Of a stretch of DNA of 39,673 bases, positions 1-11,332 are shown piece after piece. Made by a program: the position numbers and the translations under genes. The DNA comes from Acanthaster planci. Lineage: Eukaryota; Echinodermata; Asteroidea; Valvatida; Acanthasteridae. Position 1 is the stretch's first letter; every line of letters starts with the position of its first letter. Where the stretch lies: NCBI RefSeq assembly GCF_001949145.1, contig NW_019091398.1:1147171-1186843 (forward strand). Reading direction: 5' to 3'. Below the pieces are notes generated by a model. The model was not told the DNA's origin and made no database searches. It worked only from the letters and a program-made list of their open reading frames with translations.

Positions 1-455
1 GGCTGGAATTCTTGGAGTCGGCTTTCGTAAAGAAATTCCTGTCGTCAAGGGATTAAATGTTATTCCAAATTAGTTCCTTTGTTGTCCTTTGACCTTGTTC
101 CCGTCTTTTGATTTTCTTCTGCCTTGTATTCCCTGCACGTAACAATTAAAAAAAACCCAATATTGTAAACGTGGCAGATTGCAGTATTGTTTGCTCTCTG
201 TTTGCATGATGTACATGTACCTGTAGCAGTAGTTCTAAAACAGGATGATCATGTATGTGTTACATGTACCCGGTAGGTGTTGACTTTGGAGAATTCAGTA
301 TCCCTGTCAAAATGCCCAGGCAAATGGACGCAACAGTAAGTGACATTTTATCAAATGAGATGTTTGTTTGAACTTTTCATTCAGTAAAATTTACTTTAGT
401 TGTTGTTTTGTCAGGTGTACATGTTTGTGAAGAGTGACGAATTTGAAATTTCGTC
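1..455. other. 5' edge of window, no gene assigned
   Basis: No gene can be assigned here. A 23-codon open frame runs from base 2 to a TAG at 71-73 and could be the tail of a terminal exon of another gene, but it is too short to identify. A possible donor (GTAAGT at 336) and a possible acceptor (AG at 413-414) lie upstream of the CASD1-like exon. Reading from that acceptor in the frame of the downstream exon meets TGA at 435-437 and again at 444-446, so it cannot simply extend that protein. Confidence 0.4.
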
Positions 456-2901
456 ATGGAGACTTTGAAGCACTGGAGCTTTGGGAATGTTGTGCGACGG
501 AGTGCGCCCTCTGCCTTTAACGTCAGTTCGGCAGCACTCGGCCAGTCGACGCATGCTGCACCCACCATTGCCCAGTTGACCCTGTTCCTGCTTTGGGTCA
601 CTGCCGTTGTCATGTGGCTGTTGCGATGGGTCTATGGTCGACACAGGGACAGGGTCACTGTCATGCCTAGCAGTTTGGATCTGGAAGCATCCGGGAATAA
701 TGCCATAGCGGACTTGCCCAACGTAGAGGAAAATGGCAGCCAAAACACAACTCTAAGGAAAAATGCACAGATTTTTGGCAGCCAAAACGGTGCAATAACT
801 GGCAAAGGATCAACTGAAATAATGTCAGACGCTGACAAGGAAAGGGTCATAAGCAGAAACAGTGAGCCAAATCTACCGGCAGACAACCAAAGAAACATCC
901 CAAATGAGAAAGTTGTCAGCGATTTCAGAGGTGCTAAACAGCCAAGCAATGTTTACACTGGTCCTGAGAAGGTTGATGCAAGTCAACATCAGAAAATGGA
1001 GAAAGAGGCGATGACATTCTCCAAGGTGAAACCACCACCGACATTTGATGAGTTCCTGAAGTTCTGTGCCATGTTTGGCCTGATCATGCTGTTCTTCTAC
1101 CTGTGTGACTACAAACATGAGTGGCCTGAGGCCGAGAGGAAGTATTCACGAGACTTGTTCATGTTCTTGGTTTTGCTGCTGTTTGCCGTTGCGGGAGCAT
1201 TCACCCTGCAATCAACTCAAGATAAAATTCTGAACAGGTTAGGAATTTCAATCAAGTGGCTGAAAACCTCTTTCTGTTAAGCGATTCTGCTAAGTACATG
1301 TACATGTAAGCAAAACTGGGTTACCACCTTAGCTCGATGAAAATTGTATGTCTCACAAAGTTGTGTTAATATCAGTTTTTGTCAAGGCTGTGGATTTTAG
1401 CGGCATTGGATTACAGCTGTGGCTTCAATTGTCTCAACGATCTCTTACTTTATGCTTCCTTCCAGGGACCAGACTGAGGAATGGAAGGGCTGGATGCAAG
1501 TAATGTTTGTCTGGTACCACTACTTCAGAGCAGCAGAGACGTACAACTACATCAGGCTGTTCATCGCTTGTTACGTCTGGATGACTGGGTTTGGTAAGAA
1601 GTACATGTATGGTTATTACGAATTCACAAAAGCTGACAGCATTACCAGACTATTCCTTGGGAACAGTTTCACCATTCTAACATGTAAATGACAATGCAAT
1701 CAATTAAAAACCACAGGTGGAAGTTACCAGCTTGACATATGATTATTTTGGTGGCAGTGTTAAAAACAAAAGCACATAGCGGATTGAAATTCACAACCTC
1801 CAGAATACTGCTCCAGTTTTCTACCAGCTGAGCTAGATCCAGCCCAGGGTGTGGTGACCTGAGAATAACTCTTTCAAAGTACGTGTAGTAAGTAATCACA
1901 AAGTTGAGTACTCTATTCACTTCAACTTTTTGGTGCTGGTTCTTGCAGGTAATTTCTCTTTCTTCTGGGTACGCAAGGACTTCTCTCTCTGGCGCTTCCT
2001 CAAGATGCTGTTTCGGCTCAACTTTCTGGTAGTCTTGACCATGTTGGTGACCGACAACAGCTATATGCTGTATTACATCTGTGCCATGCATACCTACTGG
2101 TTCCTCTCTGTCTACGCATTCATGGGTATTCTTCCCTCCTGGAACCAGGACAGAGCCAAGATGGCATTCAAATTCGTCTGCTACTTTGTTCTCAACGCTT
2201 TGGTGTTTGACACACCATTACGAGAAGTGGTCTTCAAGCCCTTCTGGTTTGTTCTGGCATACAAGGGTTCCATGCACGAGTGGCTGTTCCGAGCAGGACT
2301 GGACCACTATGCGGCATTCGTTGGTATGCTGTGTGCCTACAACTACCCCTACTATGAATGGTTTATGAACTACCTTGACAAGCGGCACCTGAATCGCCGT
2401 GACTACCTCTTAGCTGTCTCCATCAAGTTGTTCCTGAGTGGGTTACTGCTTGTTGGTTTGGTTATGTGGTACGACGCTGTGATGTGGCGAGAGAAATATG
2501 ACTACAACAAGCTTCACCCCTATACTTCCTGGGTGCCAATCCTGGTCTACATCTTCTTCAGAAACCTGTTGCCATGGCTACGGATGCGGTACCTGGGTCT
2601 CTTTGCCTTCCTGGGTAAGATCACCTTGGAGACCTACATCAGCCAGCTGCACATCTACATGCAGTATGATGCCCGGAGACTCATAGTCTTCATTCCAGGC
2701 TACCCTCTGATGAACTTTGCCCTGGCTTCCATGATATACCTGCTCCTCTCCCACAGAATGTTTCATCTGACTACGGAGTTCAGCGCCTTCATACTGCCCA
2801 AGGACATGAAGCAAGTGGTCAGGAATGCCATCACTGGTGCAGTGGTCATTGGCCTACATGTATGCTTTGCTCTGCTGTTGAGAGAGATCAGAGTATTTTA
2901 A
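456..2901 (+). CDS. CASD1: CASD1-like sialic acid O-acetyltransferase, CAS1 membrane domain
   Basis: CASD1 is a Golgi multipass protein that O-acetylates sialic acid, using an N-terminal lumenal SGNH domain and a C-terminal CAS1 membrane domain. Three exons are supported: 456-1237 (donor GTTAGG), 1466-1593 (donor GTAAGA) and 1949-2901 (stop TAA). Joined in consistent phase they give about 620 residues. Exon 1 has one hydrophobic segment ([17 protein letters not shown]), a polar Asn/Lys-rich linker, then the first CAS1 helices. Exons 1 and 2 join to read [14 protein letters not shown], a CAS1 hallmark. [27 protein letters not shown] and [17 protein letters not shown] follow in family order. 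Human CASD1 has 797 residues, so the SGNH part is missing. I start at ATG 456 because stops in the same frame lie just upstream. The true 5' exons may lie left of the window. Confidence 0.85.
1778..1845 (-). repeat. tRNA-derived SINE or tRNA relic
   Basis: On the minus strand, TAGCTCAGCTGG matches the RNA polymerase III A-box consensus exactly (plus-strand 1824-1835). About 40 bases further on is a degraded B-box-like stretch, ending TTTCAATCC. Spacing and flanking bases resemble a tRNA body, but the B-box is mutated, so a working tRNA is unlikely. It lies in the second intron of the CASD1-like gene, antisense to it. Confidence 0.5.
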
Positions 2902-2911
2902 ATTCCGATCT

Positions 2912-2966
2912 AATAAAAGTTTTAATGAGATTGCAATGACCATGTATAAATAAAGAGAAAAATAAA
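2912..2966 (+). promoter_or_regulatory. polyadenylation signals of the CASD1-like gene
   Basis: Three AATAAA hexamers, at 2912-2917, 2949-2954 and 2961-2966, lie 11 to 65 bases after the CASD1-like stop codon. This supports a short 3' UTR. The first overlaps the very AT-rich sequence that follows the gene. Confidence 0.6.
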
Positions 2967-3668
2967 AATCCTTGTAGCTTTCTTTAAATAGATTGAAATC
3001 CCAATTCAAACATGGGCTGCCACAGATTCAAAGTTATGTATTTTTGTTACTGTGTTATATATTCTATTTTATTCCTACTACTTTTGTAGTCTTTCAAAAA
3101 AAATTTATTTTTGAGGTCAGTACTTACTGACAACTCTAAGAGAATTGCAGCTATGTAATTTAGAAAATACATGTACGGTATTGACACCAAGTGCTTTAAA
3201 ATTTGGAAACAAATCACCTATATCATGAATTGACAAGCATGTAATCGGATGCAGTGTTGGTGGACTTGCAGGCCTTTGTCATAAAAAGTTTTTAAAAAAA
3301 ACCAAAATTGCAACCGGAAGTTACAGTACACACTGTACATCAAATGATGTCAACTCCATGAACTGATGAAATGTTATTGGCAGATTTTAAATGAATTAGT
3401 TCAAAAACTAAAGTAGGAAATGTTATTATATTTCAGCATTTGTGTAACAGCATCACACTTGAGTCATGCATCTACATTTGTGTACAAGAAGAAATATCTT
3501 TCATTTTTATTTAATTATTGTGTACCGCCACATGTATTTGTATCGTTTAGACGTCTGTATATTTTTGTTCCCATTGAATTTTCAGTTTTACTTTTGACTG
3601 TATTCAGGAGATATGTTGATAAAACTAGAAGTGTACGAATTGTTGGTTGGAATACGTAGAATCAAATA
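2967..3668. other. intergenic, AT-rich, no gene seen
   Basis: No homologous protein or RNA gene is recognised. The open frames here are short, AT-rich and unlike any family I know. A scattered TACATGTA motif occurs near 3170. Confidence 0.5.
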
Positions 3669-4291
3669 CACTGGACAGCAAACGAAACTTGCCACTTTTG
3701 TCAAAGGCCACACATAAAAATTCACCCCATAGAAACAATTTTTGTACACAGGTATGCTGCAATACCCCTTACTAATCACATGCCCAAGAGCAAGTGAATA
3801 TCTTTATAACAAAGAAGAAATTAACATGCACAGCAACTTGGTTCTTGAATCAAAAGTCACACACAAAAGCACTCTCCACCAAGCAAAAATGACCCATGAA
3901 TGGGCAACATTTTAAACAACCAATGACAAAGTGAACACCTGTTTTGTCAAAATGATGGGCATGAGTGGTTTCTGTATAGGGATTCCATCCTTACTGACTA
4001 TGCATACACATTATTGAAAAGCAATGATTGTGACTTCTTTATTTCGTCCTGTGACATTGATTTCTGCATAAAACTTAAGGCTCATTATGTGACTTTTGCT
4101 TCAGTAACCAAGTTGCTGTGCATGTCAAATTCTTCCGGTATAAAGATAATCACTTACTCTTGGGCATGTGATTAGTTAGAGTATTGCAGCATACCTGTGT
4201 ACAAAAATTGTTTATTTCTATGGAGCAAATTTTTATTTGTGGCCTTTGGCCTGTGTGGCCAGAAGTGGTAAGTTTCTTTTGCTGTCTAGTG
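3669..4291. mobile_element. 623-bp foldback MITE, Tc1/mariner type
   Basis: Two long arms are inverted copies of each other: about 3669-3866 and 4092-4291, roughly 200 bases each with scattered mismatches. Both ends read CACTRGACAGCAAA inward. Shared internal blocks include ACACAGGTATGCTGCAATAC and CATGCACAGCAACTTGGTT. The element is flanked by TA at 3667-3668 and 4292-4293, within a wider AAATA/TATTT target. The central 225 bases have no long open frame, so it is non-autonomous. The TA target and the CACTG-like ends fit the Tc1/mariner superfamily; the family assignment is inference. Confidence 0.8.
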
Positions 4292-4445
4292 TATTTATGT
4301 TTACCTCGGATGAAAATCATAAAATTACCTCAGATGAATAGAAGGATAGAAATGTTTTGCATATCACATACATGCAGTTTGATGGTCAAGAAAACAATAG
4401 TAACAGCAAGAGTCATGGAATTACATTAAGGGAGATAGAAATGTA

Positions 4446-4697
4446 GGTGGGTAATTCCAGAAACTAGGGGTCCATTTTTTTTCATGTCCCCGTTACATCC
4501 GACATACGATTTTGTAAATTCAGAACACATTTTCTTATTTCCAAGAGTGCTAAATTAATGCAAATTACCCGCCAAACAAATAGTAATAGTTTAAAAAACA
4601 TTCCGGTGATATTTCCTTTTCAAAAAACAAAGGTCAGATGTAACAGGGACACACAAATCTCACACTTTTGGACCCCTAATTTCAGGAATTATCCACG
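4446..4697. mobile_element. MITE family A, copy 1
   Basis: The ends are inverted copies (GGGTAATTCCAGAAACTAGG on the left; the right end, reverse complemented, reads GGATAATTCCTGAAATTAGG), flanked by TA at 4444-4445 and 4698-4699. A related copy lies in reverse orientation at 28915-29065. Both share the internal blocks AGAACACATTTTC and CAAGAGTG and a GATGTRACAGGGACA motif near the right end. No coding capacity is visible. Confidence 0.7.
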
Positions 4698-5267
4698 TAC
4701 ATGTACATGTGCGAGTGCAATTGATTGTTTATGGGTATAATTTCAGGAGATTCATGAACTGCATCGTTTGTATTTTTTTATGAAAGGCAAGGTTACATGG
4801 TTCTCTTTGTTCTTATCAATTTGACCACAAGCATTTGACTTCATAGGACAGAAGAAATTTGAGCCTCATCAAAAGTAGAAATTAGCACCGTATTGTAATT
4901 TGTAAATTCCATTTTTGAGGGGCAAAATGCTATTTTATGATAGATTTAGTTCATGATAAATCATAAGATGTGGCAACTAAATGATGGATTGCCTTTTTAA
5001 GCCCAATTTAATCACACTTGGAGACAATGTTTGTACACATCTTTTGGTGTTCTTTATTTCTCATACATGTCCCACATCAGATATAATTACGGACTGCCTA
5101 CAGGAAATGTCCCAGCTTGCTTGAATTTGTATTTTGTACAGGAAGAACCACTATTTCTAGAGCGTTATTTTGTTCCATAAATTGCAGATTTATGTTTCTT
5201 GTACATTATTTTAAACTTTGCGGTTTACATGTACATGCAGGTGGGTAATTTAAAATTGCAGGTAATA
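4698..5267. other. intergenic, no gene seen
   Basis: AT-rich sequence with isolated TACATGTA motifs near 4697 and 5228. I see no gene, RNA or clear repeat boundary between the two flanking mobile elements. Confidence 0.4.
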
Positions 5268-6845
5268 CACAGTGGTATGCAAAAATTATTTGAACACCTG
5301 GCATTGGGAGCTTATGTTACTTGTGATGAAATATCAATCAATATACCTGTGAATTTTTTTTGCATACGGTCAAACACAGATAAGAAGAGCTCTGTTAATA
5401 CAAGGTCTTATAACAAGGACAATTTTAGGTCCCAAGCCTTTGTTTTTCATGACTGATAATGCAAGGTAACTACTGTAACAAGGAAATTTGTAAAGTCACA
5501 AGGACTTTGTTCTAACACTGTTCTACTGTACATATGGTATAAATTATTTGAACACTTTGCACATTTGAGACTGAAGTGGCTTGTGGTGAAATAAACTAGT
5601 GTTTTCAAATTCAAGGATGGACTATCCAGACAACTCTAGTAACCAGCTATTCGTTTACCTCTTGGCCATTATTCTGCAGTTTGTTTTTTGTCCAATTCAA
5701 TTGCAATGCTCTTTCCATGCATTAATTGAGATTTCAAGTTCTTTATGGAGAAGGTGGCTGGTAAAGGTAATAGGTCTGTAGTAGCACCTTTCAAAATATC
5801 CCTGTTGTGAGTCCATGTACATGTGGTTCTGATAAGAACCAGAGGGTACTTCACATTTGGGACAGTATGCTCCATCCGTCAACGGGAGACTGGCTGGCAA
5901 GCTTTGGTGGTCATCAGCACCAACAACCTTCTGTCGATAACATATGCATAAAATGTTGAACCTAATTATGAAAAGCCCCTATTTAGCGGAAAGGGTACAT
6001 AAAGGCGTCCAGACTAACCCAGAGCACAGATCACCTTTCCTTCCTCGGCTTAAATAGCTCATTGTTCAGGGTCTCACACTGGAACGCCAGTGAGCTTTAG
6101 TGATGGAAACGAGACGTCTGATGGATTATTCTGTTAGTCATTGATCTTATGTAATCAAACAATTATGCAGTAGCCTTTTTCGAGCAGTGAAAATTCGTTT
6201 ACTTCTGTGTGTGTAAAAAAATCGTGGTATTCTTGCAACCAGGCTTTTCACCAGAATGTGAAACACATAAATATGAAGCCAGCGTTGAACTGAAGGCCAT
6301 CCTGGTGGTCATTAGCTTGCAAAAGTTTTTAAAGCCAGATTCACAGACTTAAAAATCTGGTTTGCTGTAAATTGTTTTCTTTCAGCAATTCATTGCCTAT
6401 AACCGAAAGCCCAGTTGATATTTGAATGGTGAAGAATTTAGTAGGGTTTAATGGTGTTGATAAAAATCAGTTTATATGTCAAGGATTGATACTCGCTTCT
6501 AATGACAATGTTGAATGAAATGGCTCAATATCTCTTAAAAAAGAAACTTTTGCACTTTTGGCTTTATCGTGTGTCATTACTAACGTCCACTGCGAATATA
6601 CATATGGGGTCCTTCAGGAAAACCCCTACAAGAAATGTTTTCAACGGTTTATGTTGCACTCTATGTTGGCAAGACACAGTGCAGCGTCTCCATGTGAGAC
6701 TATGGCATGCACAGAATAAAACACTGGCTACGGCTCTGCACCACTGCCTCTTTTGATACAAATTCGAAGCCGTAGTCACAGGAGACAGGACCAGATTATT
6801 GGCTTCCCCTGTCATGGCCCATACTATCCCATGTATTAACTAAAA

Positions 6846-6902
6846 TAACCCTAACACTCCCCAATCCTTCAACTATTGGAGGACTGAGGAGTGTTAGGGT
6901 TA
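6846..6902. repeat. near-perfect hairpin element with TAACCCTAACA ends
   Basis: The left arm 6846-6873 and right arm 6874-6902 are inverted copies with about four mismatches and almost no loop. The ends read TAACCCTAACACTCC inward, and TTAA is present at the right border. It lies inside the Tc1-like element, so it probably inserted later. The ends resemble those of the small elements at 19298 and 38801. Confidence 0.6.
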
Positions 6903-6983
6903 ATGGGGATACACAGATGGTGCTGGGTGAGCCTACGTGTGAACAGGGCAAAGAAGGAACTTACAACTGAGCAAAGGGCATAA

Positions 6984-7455
6984 ATAAAGGCCCTCTCTGA
7001 TGCTGGATGGAGCTACCGATCAATCACCACAGACCTAAATTGCAGCCCCAAGCTCTGTACAACACACTTTGGACAGGTGTCTGGGCACAATTCATGCCAA
7101 CACCACGAGGGGAAAGGATGGAAGAAGCAACATCAGAGAGACATAATACTGTAAGTCTTGGAGACCGGAGGAGAAGCTCAAGGGAGCTTCAAGATGACAC
7201 CAACAGCATGCTAACAGATGGGGTTACAGTTTCTTCATCAACTGTGCTTTGGTGGTTGATAAAACAAGGACTTGTAGACAGAGTAGCAGCTACATGTAAG
7301 AAGCCATCATTGTGGGAGAACAACAGCGTGAAGCAAAGAAACACAAGTACTGGACAAAGGAGTACATGTATTGGTCTAAAGTCCTATAAATTAATGAATC
7401 TAAGTTGGAACAGTTTGGAACCAAACGGCGAGTATGCATACGCAGAGTGTTGAGT
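6984..7455 (+). pseudogene. Tc1-family transposase remnant
   Basis: Tc1 transposases bind the terminal repeats and cut with a DDE/D catalytic core. From 6984, one frame reads IKALSDAGWSYRSI, the hallmark of the N-terminal helix-turn-helix. Homology then shifts frame to a region with SSRELQDD, TVSSSTV and GLVDRVA followed by KKP, the second DNA-binding segment. Near 7380 a third frame reads ESKLEQFGTKRRVCIRR, matching the conserved block around the second catalytic Asp; the expected Asp is Asn here, and a TAA precedes it. The downstream half of the core, with the last acidic residue, is gone. At least two frameshifts and one stop mean it cannot make active transposase. Confidence 0.85.
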
Positions 7456-7622
7456 GTTTGGATAATTTTGCACGTCTTCAAGCACTAATGCTGAAAATAA
7501 AAACATTTCATGGATAAACATACTGTATTGATTGCCATTTCATCACAGGGAACTAAAATACATTTCAATGTACACTGTACCCTAAAATATACCGTGTTTC
7601 AATGATTTTGCACACTGCTGTA

Positions 7623-8859
7623 TACTTGTAGGTGTATGTACATGTGTCATTTTCAATGCTCCTGCATTTGTACAGAGTGTGCAAGTGTACATTGGCAAGG
7701 TCGGAGGTCGCTGAAATACAAGGGGCGGGGACAGAATGGGATGGAGGCGGGTATAATGTGCTAGCAATGTGCTGGCAATACTCCATACTAATACGGTACC
7801 ACATATTTGTTTGAAACATCTGAATAATTCAACATGTACTAAACTCTTCTGAACTCCTGGAATGCAGCCCTGCCCACATTTGTTGGGAAAAAAAACCCAG
7901 TAATTTGTCAAAAGGGAGAAAGCGTCTTATTCTCCTGAGTTAAAAAAACAAGAGGATTTCAAGTTACTGAGCCATTGTGGAGGGTGACAAGTAAAATTAC
8001 TTCGTAGTATGCTATGAGCAGACCCTTCACACTCAAAGGAACAAACGTGCTTTGATAAATGGAATTACTGGTGAAGGTTCCTCTCTTGAAATGCCCATTA
8101 AAAAATATCACAGCTAAAATTTCAAGATATCAAATCTAGAGCCCATAAGAAACCACATGCTGAATAGTGGTTTACCTCTTAATACTTGAGCAGCACCACT
8201 CTAAGCTCAAAGGCTACAAGGAAACATAAATTTGTTTCTTCACCGCAACTGGGAGATTTCTTTGAAACAATACATATTTCCCTAATAACCCAAATCCTTC
8301 CTGAAAGGGAATCCTTCACAACTAATCTTTCAATCTTTGAATTCATGAAGCAAATTAACCTGTTATAAATAAATATGGAGGCAGCCTGGACATGAAACTC
8401 AAACAAAAATTCTCCACAAATCATTTTCAGCAATCACTTGTCAAAGATCTTGATTGACAGACAATCTAACCAATGAACTCGTACAAAATTAATTCTTACC
8501 TGGGATCCCCCTCAAATTTTTGTTAACGTATGTCAGATGACTTCCTCTGTATGGCTAATTTTCCAGGATCCTTGGGGCCCCCTAAAGGAAGTTTGACAAG
8601 AAATTTCTAGCAGAGTTTTAAAGCCTTTGAAGGCACTTAAGCGAAGCAACAGCCAACAGAACCATCAAAGTGGGCTGTGAGTAAATGCTAGTTTTATGTC
8701 TCCAGCCGAAGGTCACACGGAGCACCCGAGAAGCCACAAGCATGATGTCAGGAACAAAAAGGACCAACTAGTCCCTCTAGAGAAAGATTCATTGACAGAT
8801 AAACCTACTTAGACATCTAAATACTGCATACACTACTCTTTTTCTTAACTAACAAGGAA
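7623..8859. other. intergenic / presumed 3' UTR side of UBR5
   Basis: No coding gene is recognised. This stretch lies downstream of the UBR5 stop codon, so part of it is probably the UBR5 3' UTR. I saw no AATAAA on the minus strand within about 700 bases of the stop, so the poly(A) site is not placed. Confidence 0.4.
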
Positions 8860-11332
8860 TTACACAAAGCCAAATGCTTTGGTCTTGATTGCCATGAGAA
8901 GTTTCTTCTTCAGGATGGCCTTGGAGCTGTAGAGTGGGATGTAGAGGCGGGAGATGCAGGTGTTAGCTGTGGGCAGATGATTGTCGTCCGGTGGCCGGAC
9001 GGTGATGGTCGGCATCGGCTGGAACCCTTCCTCGCTGGCCGGTAGGTTGGGACTGGAGGTCCAGAAATAGACCTGGCAGCAGATGGAAACACAGAATTGC
9101 TAAAGATTGCAAATGCGTCCCTCTACTTGGTGGCCCAGCAATGCACGTTTCACTTGAGTAGCCCCAAGTACTTTCGCTACTAACAGTTGGTGCACAGTGA
9201 CAAAGAAACGTCTTTGTTATAATTGTTGTACAAATAGCTCCTGCCTCATGTTAAGACTGGGTGCTGGTAACATCCTTGTGCAGTACTTGTGGAGAACCTG
9301 ACAACAACATGGGGTTCAATTTGTTGTGCTGTGATCAACTTGGTCATATTTGTTGAGAGAGTGTGACAATCAGCTTACCAGATCTTGTCTCTGCTGGTTG
9401 CTCATTTTCTCTACGATGGCCCAGAACCACAGCTTAAAACGGCTCAGTTTTTCCCCACCCTCACCCGCATGAGTCTCTCCTGCAGAGAGAAACACACAGC
9501 ACACACACACACACAAACAAAAAGAACAGGAAACAGTTGAAACTGCATGAGGTTGAGATTAAAAACTGAGACACGCTGAGCACTTCACCGACTCTGGTAA
9601 GACACAACACGCCTGCGCAGCGTGAAATGGAGCACCGTTTGAATTTAGAAGCTGTGCCACATGACTAGCCGCTCACCTGTTTCATCGTTGAACGTTGTGT
9701 AGCTCATCAGGGTTTGTACGTTGACCTGGCCACAGCCATTGACTAACAGACGAAAGTCTTCAGCCGTCAAACCCTCTAAGGCTCCCTTGGGAAGGACGTC
9801 GTACAAGCCTTGCTTCATAGACTGCCACAAAGGAAAAAAGAAGAATGGGTGATAACCCCTCTCATACCTTCTTTGTACTTGAAAGAGCACATCTGAGGAA
9901 AACACATTTTCTCTGATTTTATCTGTTCAAATGAATATGGAAGCATGTCGTTTGTCTTCAGAGCTTAACTATAACAAGCTTAAAAGAGCTTTTTCCTGTT
10001 CATGCCAAGATGCAAATTCTGAATGTAGATTGCGTCATTCTGAGAAAACAGAGAAAACGAGGGGAACCCTTGCCCCGTGTCCATAGTGGATAAGCCCTGG
10101 GCATGCCAAACAATGGCTACATGCCATTGTAGCCATTGTAAAGTGACAGAGGCTGGGTGCGACATCTGTCAATCCTACAAGCTCACGACCTACCGCATGG
10201 GCTTTCTGGGCAACCGTTGTCATCCGATACTCGGCGTAACGCCGCACGTAGTCGTAGACGTTGGCCACCGTGACACGAGTCTCCATGCCGTGGGGGATCA
10301 GCTCCACCTGACCCCCACTGCCGGTGCTTCCCCCTTCTTCCTTGCACAGCTCAATGCTGAAGTAGAGGTCCAGGGAACTGATCAGCCCCTCGGCTCCGTC
10401 CCGCTGTGCATCTTGAAGAAGGTGTCGCAGGCTCTCATAGAGAGCTGGGTCCAGGAAGGCTAGATCATGCCAGCCGACCTATGATGGGAAGAAGATTACT
10501 TCAGTGAAATACTGATTGACTTCCTAGTCCAGAAAGCCTTATTCCTCACCAGAAATTCTTTATTTTCCTACTCATTCAAACAAGGCAAATATCATTGATA
10601 CTTTCATGCTCAATTTTTACCGGTGACTTGTCTGGTAGGCTCACCTTTCTGCCAAGCAGCACTTTGACAACGTGTCGACTCAAGGTCAGAGGGCAAAGTT
10701 CATTCTGTAGGAGGCACAGGCCTAGAATCCTGCAACAGGTCAAGAAAGACAAGTGAATAATATGTATGGATGTAAGGACCGTCAAGAGTGGGTTATCAAA
10801 AGTAGGAGCTACAGTTTTGAATCTATCTGTTGGTCATTATGTTGTGTCCTCAAGCAAGCCATTTACCATTAAGTGGATCTTATCACCCAAGAGTTTCAAT
10901 ACCCACTGGCATCAGCCTAAGAGTAAATCACAATGGGCTGCCATCCCATACACAGGAAAGCAATGATTGTCCGTCCTTTTAAACGTACAAAGCAACTCAG
11001 GAAAAAATTCTGTCTAGTCTTTGAAGCCTTACATTATTTCACTCTTTCATTCCTACCTGCCTACGTTCCTGAAGCAGTTGAGGCGCTCAGTGCTGTTCTT
11101 GCCCGGCCGGGGTGAGTAGAATCCTCTCTTCCCCGGCTGGTAAAACAACGGCTCGTTGTCGAGTTCTGTCCCTTCCTCCCCGTCTTCCGATTCATCCGGG
11201 CGTGGCCCCTCCCCACCCGAGCCCGCCTTGGGCTTGTCCTGGTGGGTGGGGCCAGAGGAGGGTCCTGAGCTTCCACGGTCCGAGAGACTGAAGATGTCCA
11301 GATCGAGCAAGCTGCTCTCTGAGCTCTCTTCC
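8860..11332 (-). other. HECT catalytic domain of UBR5 (six exons)
   Basis: The HECT domain carries ubiquitin as a thioester before passing it to the substrate. Conserved landmarks in order are [83 protein letters not shown] and [18 protein letters not shown]. The cysteine of NTCISRL (codon at 8956-8958) is the catalytic residue by alignment to human UBR5. The protein ends FGFV, the same as human UBR5, so the domain is complete and looks functional. Confidence 0.93.

Larger units (their letters stand above)
5268..7620 (+). mobile_element. degraded Tc1-like transposon with IR/DR ends
   Basis: The left end (CACAGTGGTATGCAAAAATT) and the reverse-complemented right end (CAGCAGTGTGCAAAATCATT) are related inverted repeats flanked by TA (5266-5267, 7621-7622). 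Similarity continues inward to a shared TGTGATGAAAT/CAATCAATA block. Each arm has a second, inner copy of the motif: left outer 5274-5297 and inner 5536-5555; right inner 7454-7473 and outer 7594-7615. This is the IR/DR arrangement known from Tc1-type elements such as Sleeping Beauty. A broken transposase lies inside, and a separate hairpin element is inserted at about 6845-6903. At 2353 bp it is longer than a typical Tc1 element. Confidence 0.8.

Noticed and set aside
1778-1845. functional tRNA gene
   Set aside because: A-box is perfect but the B-box and acceptor pairing are degraded, which suits a SINE or pseudogene better.
7007-7453. 148-codon open frame as an intact gene
   Set aside because: It is one frame of a shifted, truncated Tc1 transposase; conserved blocks lie in three frames.
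9485-9525. CA-repeat tract
   Set aside because: A simple dinucleotide microsatellite in a UBR5 intron; not informative.
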